From NCBI GenBank assembly GCA_036383955.1, contig DASVNH010000221.1, positions 19,828-83,827 of the forward strand: DNA of 64,000 nucleotides, given 5' to 3'. Below the pieces are notes generated by a model. It saw only the letters and a program-made list of their open reading frames with translations. It ran no database searches and was not told where the DNA came from. Positions 6,310-14,771 of the stretch are shown piece after piece (the first letter of the stretch is position 1; each line of letters begins with the position of its first letter). The stretch is from JACQFK01 sp036383955 (lineage in GTDB: Bacteria > Planctomycetota > MHYJ01 > JACPRB01). The translations under genes were made by a program, and so were the position numbers.

Positions 6310-7911
6310 ATGAGACTTCCACAGACCACGGGGCCGTCCGAGTTCTACCTCCGCAAGCGCCGGCTCGCGTTCCTCTTCGCGGGCCTGAGCGTGACGCTCC
6401 TCGCCATCAACCTCGCCGTCGGCTTCTTCATCGAGACCTACGAGCGCCCCCGCGCGTCCGCCTCCGCCGACGGCTTCCGCTTCATCTGGACCTCCCGCAA
6501 CCACGACGAGGACAACCCCGTCACCCGGGTCGTCGAGACCGATCACGACCTGCGCCCCCTCGCCCCCGCCGCGCAGCTGGGCGGCGACGCGACGGCCGTC
6601 CTCGCCGGCGGCGACGACACCCTCCTCTTCTTCGGCGCCCGCTACTCCGTCGTCAAGGGCGGCACCACCGTCCGCGGCGCCGCCCTCGACCAGCCCTGGG
6701 CCGTCGCCGCCGCCGTCCGCGACCCCGCCCGCGGCGCCGACTGGCTCTTCGGCCAGCACCAGGACAAGCTCGTCGCCCGCCGCCGCGAGCTCGGCACCTT
6801 CTCCGAATCCTTCCCCGTCGCCGACAGCGCCCCCGCCGAGCGGATCGTGGCGTGCGTCGACGGCCCCTCCGGCCCCCTCGTCGCCTGGCGCGAGCGCGGG
6901 ACCGGCGTCGTCAAGCTGGCCCTCTACGACGGCCGCGCCTTCGCCCCCCGCGGCGAGTTCAAGATCGGCGCCACGCAGCACTGGGACGTCGCCCTCGCCG
7001 GCCCGCGCGTCCTCCTCGTGACCTACGACCGCGAGGACCGCACGTTCCGCTCCGTCGGCCTCCGCGTGCGCTGCTGCCCGGACTGCCCCGCGCCGCGGCC
7101 CGACGTCCTCCTGCGCTTCGGCGACCCGATCCTCTTCATCGGCAAGCTCGTGACGGGCGTCGCGGCGGCCGCGGCCGGCGACCGCCTGGTCGTCGCGGTC
7201 ACGCGATGGACGTCGGCCCAGGCGGCGTCGGTCTCTCTCGATCTCCAAAGCGGCGAGGCGGGCAAGTTGAAGCAGCTGCACCAGGAGCCGCGGTGGCGGA
7301 CCTTCCTGGGCATGCTCTTCCCGTTCACGATGCTCTTCTTCTCGTTCTCGCTGGTCTTCCTGGGCTTCACGCTCCTGAAGGAGCGCAACCAGTTCGTCCT
7401 CGAGAAGCTGACGCCGGCGGCGACCGACGGCCCGCCGCCCGCCGCCATCCTGCAGCGGGCGATGGCGTTCATCCTCGACATCCTGGTCGTCTTCCCGGTC
7501 TTCGGCTTCATCGCGCAGGCGTTCGACCTGTCGCCCGACGAATACACCGGCCCCCTGGACCCCTCCGCCTGGCCGCTCTGGGGCATGCTGGCGGCGACCC
7601 ACGCGGTCTACGGCCTGGTCCTGGAGGCGATCTTCGGCTGGACCCCGGGCAAGCGGATCCTCGGCCTGCGGGTGGCGGGCGTCGACGGCACGCGCGCCCC
7701 GCTGCAGGCGATCGCGCTCCGCAACGTCGTGCGTCTGATCGACGCGGTCTTCCCCCTGCAGCTGTTCCTGGGGATGTCGTTCATCATGGCCACGCGCCGC
7801 CGCCAGCGCCTGGGGGACCTGCTGGCGAAGACCATGGTCGTCGAGGACCGCCCGGTCCCCGCGCCTCCCGCCCGGCCCCGCAAGGAGCCGGAGACCGTGG
7901 AACGGCGTTAG
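6310..7911 (+). CDS. RDD-family membrane protein with an exported beta-rich domain
   Basis: A 533-residue membrane protein. A transmembrane segment (residues 18-40, LAFLFAGLSVTLLAINLAVG) leads into about 280 residues of beta-strand-rich sequence with repeated short hydrophobic strands, possibly a beta-propeller. Another membrane helix follows (about 340-365), then an RDD domain (residues 390-510) with the Arg of LQRAMAFILDILVVFPVFGF, the GWTPGKRILGLRV block and RQRLGDLLAKTMVV. RDD domains are three-helix membrane modules of poorly known function, some linked to ion exchange. The Cys pair in RVRCCPDCPAPRP is notable. It is divergent from hisS and stands alone. Confidence 0.7.
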   Translation: MRLPQTTGPSEFYLRKRRLAFLFAGLSVTLLAINLAVGFFIETYERPRASASADGFRFIWTSRNHDEDNPVTRVVETDHDLRPLAPAAQLGGDATAVLAGGDDTLLFFGARYSVVKGGTTVRGAALDQPWAVAAAVRDPARGADWLFGQHQDKLVARRRELGTFSESFPVADSAPAERIVACVDGPSGPLVAWRERGTGVVKLALYDGRAFAPRGEFKIGATQHWDVALAGPRVLLVTYDREDRTFRSVGLRVRCCPDCPAPRPDVLLRFGDPILFIGKLVTGVAAAAAGDRLVVAVTRWTSAQAASVSLDLQSGEAGKLKQLHQEPRWRTFLGMLFPFTMLFFSFSLVFLGFTLLKERNQFVLEKLTPAATDGPPPAAILQRAMAFILDILVVFPVFGFIAQAFDLSPDEYTGPLDPSAWPLWGMLAATHAVYGLVLEAIFGWTPGKRILGLRVAGVDGTRAPLQAIALRNVVRLIDAVFPLQLFLGMSFIMATRRRQRLGDLLAKTMVVEDRPVPAPPARPRKEPETVERR

Positions 7912-7926
7912 ACTCTCCGCTATACT
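7898..7926 (+). promoter_or_regulatory. Promoter of the DegT gene, leaderless
   Basis: TGGAAC at 7898-7903, a 17-base spacer and TATACT at 7921-7926. ATG 7935 follows after 8 bases, so the mRNA should begin at or within 2 bases of the start codon. The same TGGAAC-17-TATAAT pairing occurs at 40247-40275. Confidence 0.6.
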
Positions 7927-7934
7927 CTCGCTCC

Positions 7935-9002
7935 ATGTCCGACCGCATTCCGCTCCTCGACCTCTCGATCCAGCACCGCGAGGTCCGCGCCGAGATCGAG
8001 GCCGCCTTCTCCAAGATCATCGATTCGAACGCCTTCATCCTCGGGGCCCAGGGCAAGGGGCTCGAGGAAGAGTCGACGGCCTACCTCGGCGTGAAGCACG
8101 CGGTGGGCGTGGCGAACGGCACCGACGCCCTCCTGCTGGCGCTGCGGGCCTTGAAAGTCGGGCCGGGAGACGAGGTCATCCTGCCGGCGTTCACGTTCGT
8201 GTCGACGGCCGAAGTCGTGGTGCACGTCGGCGCGACGCCGGTCTACGCGGACATCGACCCCGACACCTACTGCCTGGGCGAGGTGAAGCCGACGTCGAAG
8301 ACGAAGGCGATCCTGCCGGTGCACCTGTTCGGCCATCCGGCGGACATGGATCGGCTGTCGAAGCACGGGATCCCGCTGATCGAGGACGGCGCGCAGTCCT
8401 ACGGCGCGACGCACAAGGGGCGCAAGACGCTCGCGATCGGCACGATCGGCTGCACGAGCTTCTACCCGTCGAAGAACCTGGGCGGCTGGGGCGACGGGGG
8501 GATGTGCTTCACGAACGACGACGCGATCGCGAAGGAGCTGCGCATCCTGCGCAACCACGGCTGGGAGAAGCGCTACGAGCCTTTCCTGGTCGCGTACAAC
8601 TCGCGGCTGGACGAGCTGCAGGCGGCGGTGCTGCGCGTGAAGCTGCGGAAGCTGGACGCGTGGACGGCCGACCGGATCGCGGCGGCGCGGCGCTACGACG
8701 CGCTGCTGAAGGGCGCCGTCGGCACGCCGAAGGTCGCGCCCGGCATGACCCACGTCTACCACACCTACATGATCCGCAGCCCGAAGCGCGACGCGATCTC
8801 CGCGGCGCTGACGAAGGCCTCGATCGACAACGCCGTCTACTATCCGAACACGATCCCCTCGACCGAGGCCTTCCGCCAGAAGGGCTCCTGGCCCGTCGCG
8901 GAGACGATGACCCGCGAGCTCCTCGCCATCCCGATCTACCCGGGCATCTCCTCCGCGCAGCAGGAGCGCGTGGCGGACGTCATCCGCGGGGCCGTTCGTT
9001 GA
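7935..9002 (+). CDS. DegT/DnrJ/EryC1-family sugar aminotransferase
   Basis: A 355-residue PLP enzyme of the sugar aminotransferase family. It begins IPLLDLSIQHREVRAEIEAA and carries the DegT landmarks: GVANGTDALLLALRAL (PLP phosphate site), LPAFTFVSTAEVV, LIEDGAQSYGA (Asp binding the PLP ring) and FYPSKNLGGWGDGG, whose Lys forms the Schiff base. It should transfer an amino group to a keto-sugar nucleotide in surface polysaccharide synthesis. It is the first gene of a three-gene plus-strand unit with a GT-B glycosyltransferase-like protein and a cytidylyltransferase, each overlapping the next by 4 bases. Sugar substrate is unknown; a PseC homologue is encoded separately nearby. Confidence 0.88.
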   Translation: MSDRIPLLDLSIQHREVRAEIEAAFSKIIDSNAFILGAQGKGLEEESTAYLGVKHAVGVANGTDALLLALRALKVGPGDEVILPAFTFVSTAEVVVHVGATPVYADIDPDTYCLGEVKPTSKTKAILPVHLFGHPADMDRLSKHGIPLIEDGAQSYGATHKGRKTLAIGTIGCTSFYPSKNLGGWGDGGMCFTNDDAIAKELRILRNHGWEKRYEPFLVAYNSRLDELQAAVLRVKLRKLDAWTADRIAAARRYDALLKGAVGTPKVAPGMTHVYHTYMIRSPKRDAISAALTKASIDNAVYYPNTIPSTEAFRQKGSWPVAETMTRELLAIPIYPGISSAQQERVADVIRGAVR

Positions 9003-10225
9003 AGAAGGCCCTCTTCGTCGCGTACGGCGGCGCCCACGTGGCGATGGTCGTGCCCGTCGTCGAAGAGCTTCGCCGCCGCGGAACCTGGGACGTCGTCGTG
9101 CTCGGCCTCACCACCGCCCGCGCGGCCCTCGACCGCGCCGGCATCCCGTCCCTCGGCTTCAAGGATCTCGCCGGCCCCGGGGACGCGGAGGCCCTCGCTC
9201 TCGGCGCCGAGCTCGCCCGCGCGCACCATCGGGACGGCGTCGGCGTGTCCCGCGAGGAATCGACCGCCTACCTGGGGCTTTCCTACGCGGACCTCCGCGC
9301 GCGCGTCGGCGCCGACGCGGCGAAACGGCTCCTGGACGAGCGGGGCCGCCGCGCCTTCCTTCCTCTCGGCCCCCTCCACGCCCTGATCGAGCGGTCGCGG
9401 CCGGACGTCGTCGTGGCGACGAACTCCCCCCGGAGCGAGGAGGCCGCCCTGCGCGCCGCCCGGGCCCGCTCCGTTCCCGCCGTCTGCCTGGTTCCCTTCG
9501 CCTCCCCCGATCTCATGGAGCGCGACACCGTCAGCGCCCACGCGAACGTCCCGGGCTTCGCCGACCGCACGCTCGTGTTCTCCGAGGACGTCCGCCGCTG
9601 GCTGCTGGACCGCGGGCACGCGCCGGCGTCGGTCGTCGTCACGGGCAACCCGGCCTTCGAAAGCCTCGGCGATCCCTCCCTGCCCGGCCGCGCCGCGGCG
9701 TGGCGCCGCGCGCGGGGGCTCGACGGCCGCCGCCTTCTCCTCTGGGCTTCCTCGCCGGAGCCCGAGCGGCCGGCGCTGATCGACGAGATCACCCGGTCGC
9801 TGATCGCCGCGCTCGACCGCCATCCGGACTGGCACCTGCTCCACCGCCGCCATCCCAGCGAGGCGCCGCCCGCGGCGCCCTACCCGCCCCGCGCGGAGGC
9901 CGGCGACCCGAAGGAGCCGCTCGACGTCCTGCTGCACGCGGCGGACGTCGTCATCGTCACCGTCTCCACCGTCGGCATGGAGGCCGCGCTCGCGGGCAAG
10001 CCGCTGGTCAAGGCGCGCATGTCGTCGATGGACGCGATCTCGCCCTACGAGGCGATGGGCGTGGCGCTGCCGGCGCCGGATCTCGCGTCCCTGGAAGACC
10101 GGGTGGTCCGGGCGCTCGCGGACGGCCCGGACGCGCGGGCGCTGGCCGACGCGCGGCGCCGCTACCCGCCCGTCGCCGGCGCCTCAAAGCGCGTGGCGGA
10201 CGTCCTGGAGGCGCTGACCTCGTGA
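8999..10225 (+). CDS. GT-B-fold glycosyltransferase or UDP-sugar 2-epimerase-like protein
   Basis: A 408-residue protein starting at TTG 8999, which overlaps the DegT stop (TTGA). Two Rossmann-like halves are visible: an N-terminal one starting KKALFVAYGGAHVAMVVPVV, and a C-terminal one with a DVVIVTVSTVGMEAALAGKP nucleotide-sugar-binding signature of the kind seen in GT-B enzymes, NeuC/WecB 2-epimerases and CDP-glycerol transferases. Coupling to DegT and SpsF genes places it in surface-glycan synthesis. I cannot decide between glycosyltransferase and epimerase from sequence alone. The upstream frame extension is an overprint of the DegT gene. Confidence 0.65.
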   Translation: MKKALFVAYGGAHVAMVVPVVEELRRRGTWDVVVLGLTTARAALDRAGIPSLGFKDLAGPGDAEALALGAELARAHHRDGVGVSREESTAYLGLSYADLRARVGADAAKRLLDERGRRAFLPLGPLHALIERSRPDVVVATNSPRSEEAALRAARARSVPAVCLVPFASPDLMERDTVSAHANVPGFADRTLVFSEDVRRWLLDRGHAPASVVVTGNPAFESLGDPSLPGRAAAWRRARGLDGRRLLLWASSPEPERPALIDEITRSLIAALDRHPDWHLLHRRHPSEAPPAAPYPPRAEAGDPKEPLDVLLHAADVVIVTVSTVGMEAALAGKPLVKARMSSMDAISPYEAMGVALPAPDLASLEDRVVRALADGPDARALADARRRYPPVAGASKRVADVLEALTS

Positions 10226-10944
10226 AGCGCGTCCTCATCGTCCAGGCCCGGATGACGTCCACCCGCCTGCCGGGCAAAGTGCTGCTCGACCTCGCGGGCC
10301 GCCCGATGCTCGCCCAGCAGCTGCGGCGGCTGAGGGAGTCGAAGGAAACCGACGAGATCGTGCTGGCGACGACGGTCAACGCGACCGACGACCCCATCGT
10401 GGACCTGGCGCGGGCGGAAGGAGTGCGCTGGTTCCGCGGGGACGAGAAGGACGTCCTGTCCCGCTACGCCGGAGCCGCCCGCGAGGCGGGGGCGGACGTC
10501 GTGACGCGCGTGACCTCCGACTGTCCGCTGATCGACGCGGGCGAGTCGGACCGGGTCATCCGCGCGCTGGGGGACGCGGACTACGCGTCGAACACGCTGG
10601 AGCGCAGCTATCCCCGGGGCCTGGACACCGAGACGCTGCGCCGCGATGTCCTGGACCGCGTGGACCGGACCGCGACCAGCCCGGAGTCGCGCGAGCACGT
10701 GACCTGGTACATCCACCGGGAGCGGCCGGAGCTGTTCGTCCGGCGCTCCGTGCGCGACACGGCCGACAACTCCGACCTGCGCTGGACGGTGGACACTCCG
10801 GAGGATCTGGCGGTCGCGCGGGCGATCTACGCGGCGCTGGACCTGGGGCGTCGCGCGGCCCCGTACGCGGAGATCCTGGCGCACGTGCGGGCGCATCCGG
10901 AGCTGGCGGCGGGCAACGCGGACATCCGCCAGAAGGAGCGCTAG
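10222..10944 (+). CDS. SpsF/PseF-type cytidylyltransferase
   Basis: A 240-residue protein starting at GTG 10222 (GTGA overlap with the previous gene). The N-terminus KRVLIVQARMTSTRLPGKVL is the NTP-binding motif of the CMP-Kdo/CMP-neuraminate synthetase superfamily in its SpsF form; VVTRVTSDCPLIDA and DNSDLRWTVDTPEDLAV complete the fold. SpsF proteins lie in spore-coat and nonulosonic acid clusters and may activate the sugar with CTP. Here it lies end to end with the pseudaminic acid operon and is the only visible candidate for the CMP-nonulosonate synthetase (PseF step). That assignment is inferred. Its stop overlaps the stop of the next, convergent gene. Confidence 0.75.
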   Translation: MKRVLIVQARMTSTRLPGKVLLDLAGRPMLAQQLRRLRESKETDEIVLATTVNATDDPIVDLARAEGVRWFRGDEKDVLSRYAGAAREAGADVVTRVTSDCPLIDAGESDRVIRALGDADYASNTLERSYPRGLDTETLRRDVLDRVDRTATSPESREHVTWYIHRERPELFVRRSVRDTADNSDLRWTVDTPEDLAVARAIYAALDLGRRAAPYAEILAHVRAHPELAAGNADIRQKER

Positions 10945-11777
10945 TACTTCTTCTCGGCCGCGCCGCCGACGGCCGTCACGGCGGACGGCTTCAGCAGCGA
11001 CACCCCGCGGCTCTTCGCTTCGTCGAGGAAGGCGTCCGGGTAGCGGTGCTCCTTGAGGTACCGGTAGTCGGCCCGGCCGCCGATGTAGTCGGCGTAGGCG
11101 CGCGCGTGGGCGTTGTCGGCGCTCGCGGCAATGAACAGCGCGAATTTGCGGGCCTCGGGCGGGATAGGCGTCCGGGTCGCCGGGGTGCCGCGATGGTCGA
11201 TCCGGAAATCGAAGAGCACCAGGTCGCCGGCCTTGTTCATGACCGAGGTCCCGCCGCGCTTCTCGGGCCAGAGGCCTTTCTTGCGGAGGCGGTTGGCCAC
11301 GCGCTGAAGGGGGGAGCTGTAGCTGTCGTCGCGCCGGTGCGAGCCCGGGATCACGTCCACGCCGCCGCCGTACTCGACCGTGTTGTCCTGGAAGTAGATC
11401 GCGCACTGCACCATCGCGTAGTCCGGCTCCAGATGGAAGCGGTGCCCCGCCTTCAGCTGCGCCGACGTGTCCTTGTGCCAGTGCCCCCGGATGGAGTCGT
11501 GGACCACGGTCTCGGGCAGATAGACGAAGCCGGCGCCGAGCAGCTCGCGGAACGCCTCCACCAGCGGCGGATGCAGGAGGATCCAGCGCAGGGCGTCGTA
11601 GCGGGCGCACGCGTCGAAGCGCACGTTGCCCGTCGCCGCGTCGTAGTCGCCCTCGTACGCCGAGGGCCGGTCGAAGATCGACGCCAGGAAGCGGCGCGCC
11701 TCCGCCACCTGGGCGGCCGAGAGCGCGCCGGGCACGTGGAGATAGCCGTCGCGCTCGAACGCGGCCTTGCGGCTCAC
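10941..11777 (-). CDS. PhyH-family Fe(II)/2-oxoglutarate dioxygenase
   Basis: A 278-residue protein from GTG 11777 (GTGA overlap with the methyltransferase gene). It resembles phytanoyl-CoA dioxygenase-like proteins: FERDGYLHVPGALSAAQVAE at the N-terminus, the iron-binding H-x-D in HWHKDT and a distal His in FDFRIDHRGTPATRTP with the 2-oxoglutarate-binding Arg just beyond. These enzymes hydroxylate small molecules, sugars or lipids. As the last gene of the nonulosonic acid operon it may hydroxylate a sugar or attached group. Its stop codon lies in the palindrome CTAG at 10941-10944, shared with the stop of the convergent cytidylyltransferase. Confidence 0.8.
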   Translation of the reverse strand: MSRKAAFERDGYLHVPGALSAAQVAEARRFLASIFDRPSAYEGDYDAATGNVRFDACARYDALRWILLHPPLVEAFRELLGAGFVYLPETVVHDSIRGHWHKDTSAQLKAGHRFHLEPDYAMVQCAIYFQDNTVEYGGGVDVIPGSHRRDDSYSSPLQRVANRLRKKGLWPEKRGGTSVMNKAGDLVLFDFRIDHRGTPATRTPIPPEARKFALFIAASADNAHARAYADYIGGRADYRYLKEHRYPDAFLDEAKSRGVSLLKPSAVTAVGGAAEKKY

Positions 11778-12787
11778 GCGGACGTCCTCCGCGCGACGAG
11801 CCAGAGGTGCGAGGAGAGCCGGTTCTCGACCAGGAAGTCCTGGAAGGCGGCGCCCATCTGGTCCCAGCGGTCCAGGAGGACGTCCTTCAGGAAGGGCCGG
11901 CTCGAAAGATCGATCTCCTTCGACAGCGCCTTCTTGCGCACGAGCTCGGCGTCGAGCTTGCCGGGCGTCTGGACCTCCAGCGGCTCGAACCCGCAGTCCG
12001 TCACCAGCGTCGACAGCGACGCGGGATGGAAATAGTTCAGGTGCTCGGTGTCGACGGCCCCCGAGAGCGGGCCCAGGACCTCGATGTCGAAGCCCTTCGC
12101 GTTGGGACAGGTCAGGACGAGCAGGCCGCCGGGCGGGAGCAGCCGGGCGCAGCCCGACAGGAACGCCCGCGGGTCGAAGAGGTGCTCGATGACTTCGAAG
12201 CTCGCGACCGCGCTCACGGGGCCGCCGTCGATCGTCGCGTCCTCGATGCGCTTCTCGACGACCTCCAGCCCCTTCTTGCGGCAGGTCGCCGCGAGGCCGG
12301 GGGTCGGCTCGACGGCCACCACGCGCGAGAACCGCTTCAGGCGCGTGATCTCCTCGCAGAAGGTCCCGAAGCCCGCGCCCACTTCGAGCAGGGTCCCCCC
12401 CGGCACGTGGTAGCGGCGGCAGATCTCGACCAGGCGCTCGGCGCGCGGCTTGAAGATCTTCTCCCGCCGCGCGGCCTCGGAGGCCGGGAAGATGTGGGTG
12501 TTCCAATACGCGTAATTCTCGGACGTCGAGTAGTACAGCTCCAGCAGCTCCGGCGTCGGCCGCGGGCTCACGTACATCGTTTCGCAGCGGGAGCACACGA
12601 CGTAGGAGAAGCCCATCTTCTCGAAGGCGGGGCGCGGGCGGTCGGCGGCGCAGGCGGGGCACGCGGCCTTCACGAACTTCGCCTTGTGCTCGAGGAGGCG
12701 TTTGACGTCCGCCGCGTAGCGCCGCGCCTGCTCGTCCATGAGGACGTCGGGCCGGATCTCGTTCTCGCGCAGGCCGGGCTGGCTCAT
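11774..12787 (-). CDS. Class I SAM-dependent methyltransferase with zinc ribbon
   Basis: A 337-residue protein. Residues 40-80 form a four-Cys zinc ribbon (CPAC...CSRC) and residues 130-240 a SAM-binding Rossmann domain: LLEVGAGFGTFCEEI (motif I), VVAVEPTPG, then FEVIEHLFDPRAFL (motif IV region with the EVIEH signature) and LLVLTCPNAKG. The CxxC-ribbon plus methyltransferase layout is common in O-antigen and sugar-modification operons. ATG 12787 overlaps the amidotransferase stop by 4 bases (ATGA) and its own stop overlaps the dioxygenase start, so it is translationally coupled on both sides. Substrate (sugar O-, N- or C-methylation) unknown. Confidence 0.8.
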   Translation of the reverse strand: MSQPGLRENEIRPDVLMDEQARRYAADVKRLLEHKAKFVKAACPACAADRPRPAFEKMGFSYVVCSRCETMYVSPRPTPELLELYYSTSENYAYWNTHIFPASEAARREKIFKPRAERLVEICRRYHVPGGTLLEVGAGFGTFCEEITRLKRFSRVVAVEPTPGLAATCRKKGLEVVEKRIEDATIDGGPVSAVASFEVIEHLFDPRAFLSGCARLLPPGGLLVLTCPNAKGFDIEVLGPLSGAVDTEHLNYFHPASLSTLVTDCGFEPLEVQTPGKLDAELVRKKALSKEIDLSSRPFLKDVLLDRWDQMGAAFQDFLVENRLSSHLWLVARRTSA

Positions 12788-13974
12788 CGGGGCTCCTTGA
12801 GGCGCACGGGGCCGTAGTCGGAGGCGCCGCCCCAGATGTTGTCCTTCACCCAGCGGCCGTTCTCGGCGCGCCACACGCGGGGGTCGCGGAAGCCGTCGCA
12901 GGTGGCGTCGAACTCCTCCTCGGACATATCGACGTATTTCAGCCAGCGCTCCAGGTCCCGGCGCGGCTTCACGGCGTCGTACTTGCGGACCATCTCGATG
13001 CCTTCCGCGCGGGTCATCTTGCCGGCCCGGATGTCCTTGCAGGCGTGGTCGCTGCCGCGGCCGTAGCCGAACTTGACGAATTTCAGGTAGTCGTGGATGC
13101 CGTTCTCGTGCATGTCGTCCAGGTTGGAGAACATGCGGTAGGTCCGCTCGAACGGCTGCTGGGCGGGCTTCCAGCCGTATTTCTCCATGACCAGCTTCGC
13201 GTTGACGTTGCCGTCCCAGTCCACGTAGTTGCCGAGGTAGATCCCGCGGACCCCGACGGCGTCGATCTCCTCGTCCGTCGGGTACTGGGCCCAGAGGAGA
13301 TCCTTCGCCCGCAGCCCTTCCTTGAATCGGGGCTTGTTCAGCTTGTCGAGCCCCTCGTCGGTGAAGTCGTCCCAGTCGTAGCCCCGCAGCGAATGCTCGA
13401 GGCGGAACTTCGCGGTGAACTCGACGTAGTCGTTGAGGGAGTACATCCCGCCCAGGTCCAGGAAGCCGTGCTCGCCCCACATCATCAGCGGGACCTTGTA
13501 GCGGACCGCCACCTGGATCGGCGTCGTGAAGATCCCGCAGTGCGCGTGCCAGTTGTTGTCGCCCTGCAGCCGGAAGCCGATCCGGTTCATCTTGATCAGC
13601 GTGTCCACGCCGGGCCGCACGATCACGTGGTCGCAGTCGAAGACCTCGCGCATCCGGAGGAGGTTCCACTCCCCTTCCGGCAGGTAATTGTTCCCGTGGT
13701 ACGTCACCAGGAGCATCTTCAGGCCGAGTTCCTTCGCCACGTGCGCCTGATAGTAGCTGTCCTTGCCCCCGCTCACCGGGATCAGGATGTCGTAGGTGGA
13801 GGTCGACCGGTACTCGTCGATCAGCTCCTTGAACTGCGTCCAGCGCTTCGCCCAGTCGATCTTCGGCTTCTGGTCGGAGACGCGACATCCCGAGCACACC
13901 CCCTTCTCGTCGAAGGTCAGCGGCGTGGCCGCGATGCTCGGGTACACGCAGCGGCTGCAATATCGGGTGGCCAT
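12784..13974 (-). CDS. N-acetyl sugar amidotransferase (PseA/WbpG-like)
   Basis: A 396-residue member of the PseA/WbpG/LegA-type amidotransferase family. The N-terminus is a zinc ribbon (YCSRCVYPSIAA, then CSGC about 20 residues on) and it is followed by the ATP-pyrophosphatase P-loop DILIPVSGGKDSYYQAHVAK. Family members use ammonia from a HisH/HisF pair to turn an N-acetyl group of a sugar into an acetamidino group. The HisF-like and HisH-like genes are immediately upstream in the same operon. With PseB/C/G/H/I next to it, the likely product is an acetamidino-bearing pseudaminic acid. The substrate (nucleotide sugar or free acid) is not visible from the sequence. Confidence 0.88.
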   Translation of the reverse strand: MATRYCSRCVYPSIAATPLTFDEKGVCSGCRVSDQKPKIDWAKRWTQFKELIDEYRSTSTYDILIPVSGGKDSYYQAHVAKELGLKMLLVTYHGNNYLPEGEWNLLRMREVFDCDHVIVRPGVDTLIKMNRIGFRLQGDNNWHAHCGIFTTPIQVAVRYKVPLMMWGEHGFLDLGGMYSLNDYVEFTAKFRLEHSLRGYDWDDFTDEGLDKLNKPRFKEGLRAKDLLWAQYPTDEEIDAVGVRGIYLGNYVDWDGNVNAKLVMEKYGWKPAQQPFERTYRMFSNLDDMHENGIHDYLKFVKFGYGRGSDHACKDIRAGKMTRAEGIEMVRKYDAVKPRRDLERWLKYVDMSEEEFDATCDGFRDPRVWRAENGRWVKDNIWGGASDYGPVRLKEPR

Positions 13975-13982
13975 AGGCTCCT

Positions 13983-14771
13983 TTACGCGCGGACGGCCAC
14001 GCCGGCTTTCGCCAGCGCGCGCTTGCCTCCGCGATCCGCCATTTCCTTGAAGTGCCAGAGGTTCGCCGCGGCGACGGCCGACGCTCCCGCCTTCACGCCC
14101 TCCGCGTAGTCCTCGTAGCGACCCACCCCGCCCAGCGCGACCACCGGAATCCGGCAAGCCGGCGCCACCGCGCGGATCAGGTCGAGGTCGTAGCCTTCCG
14201 CCGTCCCGTCGCGATCCATGCTCTGCAGCAGGATCTCGCCGGCGCCGAGCTTCTCGACGTCCCGGGCCCAGGCGACCGGATCCAGTCCCGTCGCCGTGCG
14301 TCCGCCGTCGATGAAGACTTCCCGGCGTCCGTCGGGGCGCTTCAGGACGTCGATGTTCACCACGATGGCCTGGCTCCCGAACATCCGGGCTCCGGCTTCG
14401 ATCAGGGCGGGCGTCCGGACGGCGGCCGTGTTGATCGCCACCTTGTCGGCCCCGCGGAGGAAGCGCTCGCGCATGTCCTCCACGCTCCGGATGCGGCCGC
14501 CCCACGTCAGCGGCATGAAGCACGTTTTACTGACTTCCTCGATGATCGTCAACGGGTCGTCGAAGCCCTTCACCTTGTGGTCCTCGCGGCGGAGGTCGAG
14601 ATCGCCGTCGCGGCTGATGTCGAGATAGACGAGCTCGTCGACGTTCCACTCGTTGAAGCGCCGGACCTCCTGGATGGGATTGCCGATGATCTGGTGCTCC
14701 TTGAAGCGCTCGCTCCGGACCAGGAGGCCGTTCTGCAGGAGAAGGACCGGGATCAGGCGCACCTTCAGCAT
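13983..14771 (-). CDS. HisF-like ammonia-channel subunit of the sugar amidotransferase
   Basis: A 262-residue (beta/alpha)8 protein of the HisF family. It keeps much of the HisF frame (LIEAGARMFGS, GGRTATGLDPVAWARDVEKL, GAGEILLQSMDRDGT, PVVALGGVGRYEDYAEGV). The first catalytic Asp of true HisF (Asp11, in the IPCLDV motif) is replaced: here the strand reads RLIPVLLLQNGLLV. The equivalent of Asp130 is retained (VVNIDVLKRP). Loss of Asp11 fits paralogues serving only as a glutaminase-ammonia conduit for WbpG/PseA. ATG 14771 overlaps the HisH gene by 7 bases. No other histidine biosynthesis gene is in the window. Confidence 0.87.
   Translation of the reverse strand: MLKVRLIPVLLLQNGLLVRSERFKEHQIIGNPIQEVRRFNEWNVDELVYLDISRDGDLDLRREDHKVKGFDDPLTIIEEVSKTCFMPLTWGGRIRSVEDMRERFLRGADKVAINTAAVRTPALIEAGARMFGSQAIVVNIDVLKRPDGRREVFIDGGRTATGLDPVAWARDVEKLGAGEILLQSMDRDGTAEGYDLDLIRAVAPACRIPVVALGGVGRYEDYAEGVKAGASAVAAANLWHFKEMADRGGKRALAKAGVAVRA

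Noticed and set aside
6226..7602. In-frame upstream extension of hisS by more than 450 codons
   Set aside because: The extension is antisense to the RDD gene, is Glu/Arg/Gly-rich, and the true HisRS N-terminus starts at ATG 6225 just after a TATAAT box.
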